Shown here: piece by piece, positions 55,310 to 64,000 of the stretch
Layout of the letters: every line of letters starts with the position of its first letter
Numbering within the stretch: the first letter of the stretch is position 1
Assembly (NCBI GenBank): GCA_030272585.1
Contig: BSYQ01000010.1
Location: 2,294,001 to 2,358,000 of the forward strand
Reading direction: 5' to 3'
DNA length: 64,000 nucleotides
Origin: Bryopsis sp. KO-2023
Lineage: Eukaryota; Chlorophyta; Ulvophyceae; Bryopsidales; Bryopsidaceae
Position numbers and translations under genes: made by a program
Notes under the pieces: generated by a model
The model's input: only the letters and a program-made list of their open reading frames with translations
What the model was told of the DNA's origin: nothing
Database searches by the model: none

Positions 55310-58144
55310 TTATGTTTCGACCACCACCTGTGGTTTTGAATCGTCTGTTATGAAAGGCACTTCATCAGGTGTGTTTTTTCTTTGAAGTTTAACACGCACT
55401 CGGAGCTGTTGAAACCAGAAAAGACCTAGGACGACTGCTGCTCCACCCATGGCATGTTTCCAAACGAAAGGCTTCGGAAAAAGGAAAAAGCTCAAACACA
55501 CCTAACACACACCATTCAGGTTTAAAATAATAATAATAATAATAAATTGAAGTAAAAATATAAAAAATATATATTTATATATCTATTTCAAGATTCGAAC
55601 ACCCCATTTTCGCCTACAGGGTGACACAAAAAGAAAAAGAAAAAAGTTGGGGCCGTATTCTTTGGACGGCGGATTCTTTGGTGGTGATTTTCTTTCTGAC
55701 CTTTAATATCAATATTTATTTATTCATTATTATTTATTTTTTTTGGGGGGGTGAGGGGTCGAAGGTGGTCCAGGCAACACGCACCTGCAGAACTCTTCGC
55801 AAGCTTTTGACGATTTCGGTGTTGGTGGCCCCTGATGTCTTGATGAGCAACAGTACGAATTCCACCCCCAGATACCCCAGCACTGAGAACATGAATATGA
55901 GGGGCACCACTTCAGTATGAATTAGGCTGTGTCTAGCCGCAGGCAGCAGCTCCCCTGCATAAGTAAGAATAAACATTTGCACTGAAGAACCCTTTCTTAT
56001 TAGGAAAAAAACAAAAAAAACCAAGCTGTTACGCACATAAAACAGGTTGCAACAGGGATGATGATGGCTTTCTGAAAGAAATCCACTAAAGCGATCGACT
56101 GCATTCAACCGAGGGAACTTTTTTTTACCTTTTTTTCCCCCAGCGATGCATCCCCCATCAAAGAAAACCCAGTACTCTGATTATCATCATTGCCCTTTCT
56201 TTTTTTAATTCTGACAGACTGTTTTTTCGTTGTTTTCTTTCTTTCTTCATTTCATTTTACTCCATGTTTAATTTTTATTTATTTTTTTCTTTTTTTTTTG
56301 GGGGGGGGGGGAAGGGGGAAAAGGGACTTTTTGCTTCTTTCTTGTTGTTATGGTGGAGAAAAAAGCTGGCATGCCTGTGCAGCTTTTTTTTTTCCTCGTT
56401 AATTGCTCACCTGTCACGGCCACCACCAAGAATCCGTAAAAGCTGGAAAATATGCTCAGGAAATACACCACTTCAGAATGTGAGCATGGGTTTTCCCTGC
56501 CGAAAAACCAAGCCTCCTCAAAATTGGAGGTCAAGGCATCACACACCTGAAATCGAGGAGGGAACAAAAAAAAAATTAGCAGAAAGATGATATCTGGAAA
56601 CGAAAAATATTGGAATCAAGAAAACAACTGAGATTTTTCGAGTACACAGATTCCAAGTTTTTGATCACATACATACACCACATGTCTGTATATTTGTAAC
56701 ACCACCCAACATGTTTTTTTTCATTTTCAGGAATTTTTGTTTCAAAGATTTATTGTTTTGATAGGAGGAGGCATACCCCCCAACAAATGCAATTTCCACA
56801 AAGGCGAAACAATTTAGACCCCCTCCCCCTGTTTTTATTTTTTTTGCATACGAACCCCCCCCTCAAAAAAACAACACCACATAATTTTCTTTCAACCTCT
56901 TCTTTTGTCGTTTCTTTTTTATTTGCAAAACATCAGTTTTTTTGTTTCTTTTTGCTGTACACCCCCCCAAAAAAATCTCACCAGAGCTATACCTATGAGG
57001 AGGAACCCAACCACGCTGAATTCAGGGTATCCTTCTTTATCACCCAACGTGAACATCGAAATTCCTCCCACCAAAACCACCACCGCGCAGTATTCCAACG
57101 CGGAGTGCGATTTTTTTTGGACCAGCACTCTGATCACCATCACAGGCAGCACTTTGCAAGATTTAACCACAATCCTGGTGGCGTAATTCAGATAAACGAG
57201 CGACCAATTGGTGAAATACACCCCAGCAAGCGTCAAGGTGGAAACCAGAGCATAGCCCTGAAGAAGAGAGAAAAAAAAATAACCAAAAAAAAAGAAATAT
57301 TCACATGTGGAGGTAGAGATAGGATGCCCTGCCAAAAATCAAAGCAAAATCCCAAGACCTGTTGTAAATTTTTTAAACTTTTTTTTTTTTGCATGGCATC
57401 ACGTGCGCAGCTGAGACTGCAATGTGTGTACAAGGGAAAAAAAAAATCCAGGGCTTCATTATGCTCGAGTCAAATCGAATCAAATTGCCATGCTGCTCCA
57501 TTCTTCATTCTTTGGCCTCTTTTTTTTTTCAGTCGTTGTAACACATTCTCATTATCATTATCTTATTTGATTTATTTGCGTTTCAATTTTTATCATTATC
57601 ATTATCATTATTCTTTTTTTTTTTTTTTTTGGGGGGGAGGGGGGAAGATTGAGGTTTATTAGCCCTGAATGCTGTCGCTCTTCCATCAAAAATAAAAATA
57701 GAATAAACTTGAACCGAAAAGGAGATAACACGAAGTCCCATCCCAACCTTAAGAGAGCCTTTTCTGTTGGTTGCTCCGAGGAACGCCCTTTCCACGCTGC
57801 CACAAACCACCCAGCTCACATACGTTACGAAAGTCATCCAACCACCATAACTAAAACCAGGAATTTTGAACACCCGCTCTTGCAGGGTCGACAAACCCAC
57901 ACCACACATCAAAGCCCTGAAAAAAAAAAAGCAAAAAAACAAAAAAATGCAAATATTGGTACACACACACACACTTGATTGGAAAAGACTGTTATCGATC
58001 GTCAGGTGGATGAATCGACCATCAAGATTTTTGTGGGTTTTTTTTTTATTGTTTTGACGATGCATACCCCGCGCCAAGGAGAACGAACTGAACATTTTTC
58101 GAGCCACGGATAGGCACTCCACAGATCGCCGTTCCCTCAGAAAC
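55310..58144 (-). CDS. PAPS transporter-like (SLC35B family), 5' end unresolved
   Basis: Multi-pass Golgi nucleotide transporter most like SLC35B3/PAPST2, which carries the sulfate donor PAPS. Exons (minus): 58068-58144, 57748-57916, 56982-57257, 56411-56546, 55785-55954 and 55310-55501, with all phases consistent. Family motifs: STLQERVFKIPGFSYGGW, FTNWSLVYLNYATRIVVKSC (the YPT/KxxK region of the family), GGISMFTLGD, VCDALTSNFEEAWF, GYLGVEFVLLLIK and LSFFLFPKPFVWKH near the end. The C-terminal tail is hydrophilic. The N-terminal exon could not be fixed: a frame ending in TLFWTM before a GTAGGG donor near 58290 joins in phase but has no ATG. The donor at 55784 is GTGCGT. Other SLC35B substrates remain possible. 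Confidence 0.87.
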
Positions 58145-59393
58145 CTGACGAAAAAAAACATTCTTGAGAAAATTCTTGGAAGAGAGCTCATGATCGAGCG
58201 CGGCATCATGGCACCGCAAAAAAGTGCGCTGGGAATTCGAACTGCAAAGTTGTGGAACGTTTTTCCAAGGTTCAGGATCGGTTCTCCCTACCATCGTCCA
58301 AAACAGGGTGGACAGGATTTCCTTGATGAAAACAGCTTCCCCCCAGTGGTTCTGCTGCACGCGCAGCGTTCTGGCCAAGCCACGTGGAGCGGCAGTACGG
58401 TACAGCAGTAAGAACACGTGCCTTGGACAATGATCCCTTGGACTTGCTCATGGACCTGTCGTGCTTCAGAATTCCAACCGAAACCTAATGTGGTTTTGGT
58501 TTTGGTGAAGTTGGAGTTGTTGGGGGAAATGTGATTTTTGTGGTGCAAGCAAATTGCTTTCCTGGATCTGTGTTGCAAGGAACCAGGTTTGAAATAACAT
58601 ACTGGCCTCCTTAATTCCAAAGCTACCCCACATATCATTTTTTTTTTGTATTTCTCCCCAATCCGAAACCATCAGTACAGCAGACACACACACACACAGC
58701 AGCCAGTCTACGATATTCATTCTTACTTCATTTACTGTTTTTCCAGCTTGCCCCTAGACGAAATATTTGAAAGAATCGTGATTACAATCCCCAACAGCAT
58801 TACCTCTCCAAACGCAGATACCCCACCACATCGCAAACTAACTACTGACTTTGATTTCCCCACCACAATTTGTTTTTTCCTTTTACATGTCTTAGTTGAG
58901 GTCAGCTAATTTCGGTGACTTGAGGCCATCCTTCAACCCCTTACCAAACAAAATGAAACAAGAAGAAAGAGCATCCGTATTTCTAACATCGAAACCACCA
59001 GAATTCTTTGTGTTTTATCCAAACATCCCCCCTCCTTTCTTTTTTTCGTACATCATTCCTTGAGTTTGCAACTGTAGAAGTGGCTGTTCCACTCGCCAAG
59101 AAAAACGAGAAAAAAAAACGAAGCAAAAAAAAAGGAGAAAATATACCCCTCTAGAATACAATCAGTTCTAGGTCTTATTTGCTTTTCTTATTGACCTCCT
59201 CCCCCTTTTTTTTCCACCCGTTGACCCTCTCTCTTTCACTCTCACTCTCACTCTCACTCTTGTTCTCACTCTATCTCTCACTCCAAATAATAATTCCTGT
59301 TTCTGTTTCTCACTCCAAATCACTTTTAACTAAAAAAAAAGAACATCAGAACAATTATGTCAAAAAAACACCCCACAGTTTTGACCATGCACC
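58145..59393. other. 5' flank of the transporter gene and low-complexity DNA
   Basis: The left part may contain unresolved first exons of the transporter. A CTCTCA-type repeat lies at 59227-59283. Nothing else is recognised. Confidence 0.5.
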
Positions 59394-60524
59394 TCACACT
59401 TCAAGGCTGAGAGAATTTGAAGCGGGCTGCCCACACTCCCGAGACTGACATTGTCCAGCTGAGCAATTTTCTTCGACTTGCTTTTGGGGAGCATCAGACT
59501 TTCCCTCCGCCGCAGGCCCCGCACAACAATCTTTCCCCTCACAGGACCCACCCTCCATTTTGTCATTTTCCGGCGAAACATCGGCAGTATCACCACAGCA
59601 GCCTTCCCTATGACAGACTTCATCAACTTGGTCATTTTCTGACGAAACATCAGCAGTGCCCCCGGCTGCATCACCACAGCAGCCTTTCCCCTCACAGGGG
59701 GCCACGACAGCTTCGTCAGTCTGGGAGGAAACCTCCGCACCCCCTTCCCCCACCCCCACCAAATCTGTTTCTTTCACATTCTCACTGCCCTGCCCGGAGG
59801 CACTCTTTTCTTGGATGTCCTTTTCCCATTGGGCCTCCATTTTCTGCCTCCACTTTTGCAGAGCTGGATTTTTGGCCATCCATTTGGTGTCCCCCAGTAT
59901 CTTTGAAATATTCTCACCCTCCGTCACTCTTTTCGCGACCGTCTCCAGGTCCTCCAGCAACCTGCGGACCACGTTGGCGGAAACTCCCGAAAGGAATCCT
60001 TTCAGCAGAGGGGGAACTATCAGCGGCAAAACGTCCTGCGTTAACATCGCCTTCGTCCCAACGACTTCGCCATCCTCCCCCAAAAGCGGCTCCATATCCC
60101 AATGCCCCTCGAACTTTCGCATCGTCCCCCACTTGGCCAGCTTGAAAGACATCTTCAGGTTTTCGAAATCGACGTCCACCAGCAGCTTCGTCGAAAACTT
60201 GATGGGGATCGCCAGAAACTTGAACACCGCCTGCTGTTCGATCTCGAGTTTCTGGCGCACCCCATCGTCGGTGTCTTCCAAGACTTTGTACTTGACCGTG
60301 CGGCCGAGGTCTCGAAAGATGTGGGAATTATCGGGGTGGGTGAAAATGGCGAACATTTGCTCGGGGGTGAGGTCGAGCTGCGCGTTCATGGTTATGTGAC
60401 ACATGTAGCCCTCCTTGGCCGTGGCTTCGACGCTGTGGCGCTGATTGGACCATTCTCCTCGCGTCAAATCGATATCTTTGGAAGAGTTTTTCCCCGCCAC
60501 CATCTTCGACTTCGCGGAGGACAT
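59394..60524 (-). CDS. SRPBCC (START-like) domain protein with Cys-rich repeat tail
   Basis: Intronless, 376 residues. Residues about 38-205 look like a START/polyketide-cyclase-type helix-grip domain, a fold that binds hydrophobic ligands: LDLTPEQMFAIFTHPDN, then alternating strands (KLLVDVDFENLKMSFKLAKW) and a long C-terminal helix (NVVRRLLEDLETVAKRV). It resembles plant proteins of the DUF220 type more than COQ10. The tail (about 260-376) is acidic and has three related cysteine motifs: CEGKGCCGD (277-285), CHREGCCGD (304-312) and CEGKDCCAG (328-336), followed by CSAGQCQSREC. Two of the motifs are followed by ADVSSEND/ADVSPEND, so the unit was duplicated. Paired cysteines could bind metal or form disulfides. 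No signal peptide or membrane segment. Ligand and role unknown. Confidence 0.8.
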   Translation of the reverse strand: MSSAKSKMVAGKNSSKDIDLTRGEWSNQRHSVEATAKEGYMCHITMNAQLDLTPEQMFAIFTHPDNSHIFRDLGRTVKYKVLEDTDDGVRQKLEIEQQAVFKFLAIPIKFSTKLLVDVDFENLKMSFKLAKWGTMRKFEGHWDMEPLLGEDGEVVGTKAMLTQDVLPLIVPPLLKGFLSGVSANVVRRLLEDLETVAKRVTEGENISKILGDTKWMAKNPALQKWRQKMEAQWEKDIQEKSASGQGSENVKETDLVGVGEGGAEVSSQTDEAVVAPCEGKGCCGDAAGGTADVSSENDQVDEVCHREGCCGDTADVSPENDKMEGGSCEGKDCCAGPAAEGKSDAPQKQVEENCSAGQCQSRECGQPASNSLSLEV

Positions 60525-61246
60525 GCCTCACAGCGCAAGGTTTCTGAAAAAAAAAACGCCTGCAGCTGCGAAAGAGGATTCAGCCTTCGAGTTCCCAGAA
60601 ACGAGATTCAACACGAAACAAAAGTGACTACCGACAACGAACGCGCGCGCGAAAACGCGTGTCTGGAGCTGAGAAGAACGAGAAAGCAGGTAGCGAAAGG
60701 CGCGAAATGTCGAGGAAAACGACCCGCCGTTCGTTCTTGTGTTTTTTTCTTGTTTCGAGAAACGGTCTTGTTTTCGAAAAGCGGTTCCTTGGGGCCCAAG
60801 CTGGCGCTCTTCGAAACGAAAAAAAACAGTACCGCGCCCCATCGTGACCGAAAGAAACACATGGCATGCCAAGGGGGATGTGCTGACGTCAATCTTTCGA
60901 CACCAAATCCAGCACCCAGCGAAGAACGAGCCTGCTGGGCAAAAGCCAATGAGTGGCAGGGGCTGTTGAACATGGTGTTGTTTTGCTGACCCCAAATCAA
61001 ACTGGACCAAAGGCCATCCTTCGTGTTGGTAATTAACCGGTCTGTCTCATGGCTTTGACAGAGAGAGGGAAATCGAACGTAACAGTTGTTCGTTTTTTTT
61101 TTTGTTTTTTTTTCGAACTCCCAGCGAACGAACTCCCAGCGAACCACAAGCTGTAAGTTACATTCGATTCCCCTTTTTACATTAGGTAACCCCTTTTTCG
61201 TTTTTTTTTTTTTTTTCGAACTCCCAGCGAACCAGACCTTGGGGAG
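60525..61246. other. upstream region with short direct repeats
   Basis: Promoter side of the SRPBCC gene. At 61093-61147 and 61200-61230 the phrase TTTTTTCGAACTCCCAGCGA recurs, with one internal duplication. No gene recognised. Confidence 0.5.
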
Positions 61247-61775
61247 GGCGCCGCGCGCAGCGCGCAACACCCTCGCCCATCACACTTTTCTATTCGACAG
61301 GTCGCTGCGCGCTGCGCAGCTCCCTCCCCCTTCACACTTTCGAAGTTGAGAGGTCGCTGCGCAGCGCGCAGCTCCCTCGCCCCTCACACCTGTCGATTTC
61401 ACAGGTCGCTGCGCAGCGCGCAGCTCCCTGGCCCCTCACACTTTGAAAGCGATCGCTGCGCTGCGCGCAGCTCCCACCCCATCACTTTTTTTAATTTGAT
61501 AGGTCGCTGCGCTGCCCCCAGCGACCTCGCCCATCACCTTTTTAAAAGGAGCGAGCTGCGCAGCGACCACTCACCCATCACTTTGCCCCCAGCGACCTCG
61601 CCCCTCACACTTTGCCCCCAGCGACCTCGTCCATCACGTTTTGAAAGGAGCGAGCTGCGCAGCGACCACTCACCCATCACTTTGCCCCCAGCGACCTCGC
61701 CCCTCACACTTTGCCCCCAGCGACCTCGCCCATCACCTTTTTAAAAGAGCGAGCTGCGCAGCGCGCAGCTCCCTC
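61247..61775. repeat. GC-rich tandem array with GCTGCGCAGC palindromes
   Basis: Units of about 52-58 bp of the form AGGTCGCTGCGCAGCGCGCAGCTCCCTCGCCCCTCACAC-spacer; each holds an 8-14-bp palindrome around TGCGCA. Between 61510 and 61740 the array changes to shorter ~29-bp units with TTTGCCCCCAGCGACCTCGC. The array is much more GC-rich than its surroundings. Plus-strand open frames through it are repeat artefacts. Confidence 0.85.
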
Positions 61776-62241
61776 GCCCTTTCCTTTTCGACTTGCCTTT
61801 CTTTCCCTTTACTTTTCGCTTCGCCCAGCGCCCTGGAAACCACCCAAGTCCAGAGAGTCGGACCTGCGCTCTGCGCAGTTTCGCTGCAGCAGCGCGCCGG
61901 TCCGCCATGCGAGCGGCGTCGACCGCCATGGCGCCTCGAAAATCAGACATGCGAGCGCGGAGCGTGACCGGCGACGCAGGGACATTTTGCCTGTGGGCTA
62001 GTACCCTGCAACCCACCAAGCGGGTGGAGGGACATTTTGTTGATCCAAGGAAAATCTCATTAAAAAATTCGATTTCCCAATAATGAGTGAGTCCTTCATT
62101 TTTTCGTTCACAAGCTTTTGCCTTCTGGAGCAGCACTGGTAGATTCTGCCAATGTCTCGGAGACACCAAAACGATGTCAGGACGTTCGATGAAACTTGTT
62201 TTTTCACACTTCTTGCCTAGGCCTTTTTTTTAAATTACATG
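61776..62241. other. flank between array and LTR element
   Basis: GC-rich then AT-rich DNA. The 12-mer AGGGACATTTTG occurs at 61978 and 62029 as a direct repeat. No gene recognised. Confidence 0.5.
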
Positions 62242-62567
62242 TGTTGGACCGGGTAGAACACAAGTACTGAAAGACAGACATAAGAGCGTCACATCAACAA
62301 ATTCACACAACGGACACTCATTTCTAATGAAAGTACTACCACACGATTTGACTCTGAGAGCGATGTCAAATCTGTTGAATCGACTGGTCAGTGCGGGTGA
62401 GAGGCCCATGGCAGTAGGGGATTTACGTTAGAAGTACGAGGTATGAGTCAGTGGAGGAAGTGTGAGAGTTGAGTGAGTCGGGAAGGAAAGTCTGTGAACG
62501 GGAGTTCGGGGTTGTCTTTTTGTTGTAAGACTTTTTTTGCGGAAGGCTCGTTCTTCCAGTAACAACA
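62242..62567 (+). repeat. 5' LTR
   Basis: 326 bp, beginning TGTTG and ending CAACA, the 5-bp inverted tips usual for LTRs. The end is set by the adjacent primer-binding site. The 3' LTR is outside the window, so the boundary is by motif only. Confidence 0.7.
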
Positions 62568-62626
62568 TGGTTTCGGAGCGAACAGGGTGGATCCTGGCCT
62601 TTGGGGGCTTGGCTCTACTAGCCGGT

Positions 62627-64000
62627 ATGTCGCTGCTGTTACAGCGACCACCGACGATATCAGATCAAAATGCGGCGCCGGCAACACCAGCCGGAAGGGC
62701 GCCAGCAACGTATCCCCCATCACCTCCTCCATTCTCTACGCCTCACACGCCCAGAACGTCTCCACACGAGCTCTGGCAGAGGCTGATGTGGTCGATCAGA
62801 CATCGACACTCACATCGTGCCCTACCCTCCCCTTCACCGAACCCCGCTGCTGCGTGGGACACCCTGGAGCTTGTGCAGCTTGCAGACAGGATGCACAAGC
62901 TCTGGGGTGTCTTGCGGGGATCCAACGCCAACCTGGTCGGAGCTGGGATCGCCTCCTCGCTTCTGCTGGGGTACCTCCTGAAGTTCCTCGACAAGGGTTC
63001 TGCATGGTTACGGCGGCGTAGAACAGAGACGGCGATGAGAAGGGAAGTTTTGGAGCTCGGGAGCGCGGCGCCTGCGGCTTCGGTTTCGACGGAGGGATCA
63101 GCCACGTTGGACAGACTTCGGCGGCTGCAACAAACGGAGGGGGAGACGGAGTTGGAATTTTTGCAGCGTTATTTCTTGATGTTTTTAAACACTGGACAAG
63201 CGGCGGAGGTGGAAGAGGAGAAAAAAGCGGTCAGGTTACTCGTAGCCCGGTTACCGGGAAGAGTGTTGAGCCGCGTCGTGGTGGAAACAGAGTTCGAAAA
63301 ACTGACCTTCAGCGGACTTCGGGAGCTGTTGGATCGAATGAAGAGGAGGACGGAGTACAGGGAAGCAGTGCTCGCGGAAGTGAAGAAGGATGAGGAGGGA
63401 AAGACAGAAGGGAAAGTGGAGGCTAAAGCAGAACCTAATGCGGGAACGAAAGTTCTGGTGGCGGACCGGCCACCTACTCGGACAGGCGAGACCCCTCTCT
63501 GCCAGTTTTGCGGACGGAAAGGGCACTGGGAAGCGCAGTGCCGGACGAAGAGGAGAGCGCAGGTGGCGAGCGTGAACGACGATGCTTTCGGCGAGCTGCT
63601 GGAGGCAATACAAAACGAGCAGTCGTCGTCGGCGTGCCATTCGGTCGCAGCAGGGACACCCGCTGGAGATACAGTGCGCAAGCAGCTTCGTGTGAAACTC
63701 AGGTTGGAAGGAGAACAGAGAGGAAGTAATCAACTCTTCGAAGCGTTGGTCGACAGTGGAAGTGGATGCTCCATCATGCCGTGGAAGGTTTGTCAAAGAC
63801 ACGGATGGGGAGTCGCTCCTCCGAAAGGAGTGTTAACGCTGACCGGGTTCAACGGAAGCAAGGAGAACGTGCGAGGGACGGTGACGCTCGACGTCAAAAT
63901 AGGACCGTGGGAGGGAAAAGAAGTGTTTCTGGTTTCGGAAAACACATCCCAGATTATCCTGGGCGTCCCCCTCCTCGCACACCTTTCCCTCACCGTCGAC
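62627..64000 (+). CDS. Gag-protease polyprotein, runs off the window
   Basis: A single frame is open to the window end. An ATG at 62567 overlaps the LTR/primer-site junction, so the next one (62627) is preferred. The N-terminal part has two hydrophobic segments (around 62590-62650 in the longer frame, and GIASSLLLGYLLKFL near 62951-62995), separated by a Pro/Ser-rich linker. A capsid-like helical region follows (ELEFLQRYFLMFLNTGQA), then a CCHC zinc knuckle (CQFCGRKGHWEAQC, near 63502-63543) and an aspartic protease with ALVDSGSGCSIM and a QIILGVPLL flap-end motif. It encodes the virus-like particle protein and maturation protease of the retroelement. Confidence 0.8.
   Translation, partial: MSLLLQRPPTISDQNAAPATPAGRAPATYPPSPPPFSTPHTPRTSPHELWQRLMWSIRHRHSHRALPSPSPNPAAAWDTLELVQLADRMHKLWGVLRGSNANLVGAGIASSLLLGYLLKFLDKGSAWLRRRRTETAMRREVLELGSAAPAASVSTEGSATLDRLRRLQQTEGETELEFLQRYFLMFLNTGQAAEVEEEKKAVRLLVARLPGRVLSRVVVETEFEKLTFSGLRELLDRMKRRTEYREAVLAEVKKDEEGKTEGKVEAKAEPNAGTKVLVADRPPTRTGETPLCQFCGRKGHWEAQCRTKRRAQVASVNDDAFGELLEAIQNEQSSSACHSVAAGTPAGDTVRKQLRVKLRLEGEQRGSNQLFEALVDSGSGCSIMPWKVCQRHGWGVAPPKGVLTLTGFNGSKENVRGTVTLDVKIGPWEGKEVFLVSENTSQIILGVPLLAHLSLTVD

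Larger units (their letters stand above)
62242..64000 (+). mobile_element. LTR retroelement, 5' part, Ty3/gypsy-like
   Basis: The visible order is 5' LTR, primer-binding site, Gag with zinc knuckle, then protease, cut by the window end. The primer site right after the LTR reads TGGTTTCGGAGC, close to the common initiator-Met tRNA type. The visible part looks whole, with no break seen, which suggests a young copy. The ILG-type protease end favours Ty3/gypsy over copia, but reverse transcriptase and integrase lie outside the window. Confidence 0.8.

Noticed and set aside
61346-61967. Plus-strand open frames of up to 132 codons through the GC-rich array
   Set aside because: They merely translate the tandem repeat (repeating RCAARSS-type peptides) and have no splice or start context.
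61978-62040. AGGGACATTTTG direct repeats as target-site duplication of an element
   Set aside because: They are only about 50 bp apart with nothing element-like between them.

Overview
This is nuclear DNA from a eukaryote, almost certainly a photosynthetic or plastid-bearing protist/alga. The protein-coding genes carry many short spliceosomal introns (GT donors, AG acceptors, often after long T-runs) in AT-rich, homopolymer-laden DNA. Several proteins look plant- or alga-like: a UBP12/USP7-type deubiquitinase, an algal-type bZIP factor, a fused HisI-HisE enzyme, a plant-type wax synthase and a TTTAGGG-like telomeric motif. A chromerid or similar alga is a reasonable guess, but the sequence does not prove a lineage.

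Layout. 1-3.8 kb: the 3' part of an intron-containing hAT transposase gene, followed by minisatellite, CCGTAA-type arrays and a cluster of short palindromes. 5.9-9.9 kb (minus): the C-terminal part of a USP7-like gene with several anomalies. 12.5-16.1 kb (minus): a bZIP transcription factor. 16.4-20.8 kb (plus): two tandem GH17 glucanase paralogues. 23.8-27.8 kb (minus): a septin with a C-terminal membrane segment, divergent from a HisIE histidine-biosynthesis gene (28.1-30.2 kb, plus). 30.8-36.65 kb: a nested cluster of mobile elements (TTAA-flanked inverted-repeat element, a 29-bp inverted-repeat segment holding FLYWCH/ULP1 and Q-rich coding pieces, a duplicated 449-bp unit split by a tyrosine-recombinase retroelement fossil, all inside a 43-bp inverted repeat). 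37.0-37.8 kb: a small unrecognised three-exon gene. 41.0-42.8 kb (minus) a short-chain dehydrogenase, divergent from DCP1 (43.25-45.8 kb, plus). 49.9-53.1 kb (plus): a wax-synthase-like acyltransferase. 55.3-58.1 kb (minus): a PAPS-type SLC35B transporter. 59.4-60.5 kb (minus): an intronless SRPBCC-like protein with a cysteine-rich tail. 61.25-61.8 kb: a GC-rich palindromic tandem array. 62.24 kb to the end: the 5' LTR and gag-protease part of an LTR retroelement.

The host genes are unrelated housekeeping or metabolic genes (protein turnover, transcription, wall glucan, cytoskeleton, histidine, mRNA decapping, lipid, sulfate donor transport); no operon-like logic is visible, although several neighbours are arranged head-to-head and may share promoters. 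Exon boundaries were read by eye from splice motifs, reading phase and family similarity; phases were checked arithmetically for every exon listed, but no search or transcript data were available. No clear novel multi-gene system was found; the most unusual items are the membrane-anchored septin, the serially duplicated 3' splice sites of DCP1, the cysteine-repeat SRPBCC protein, the damaged USP7 copy and the nested element cluster.
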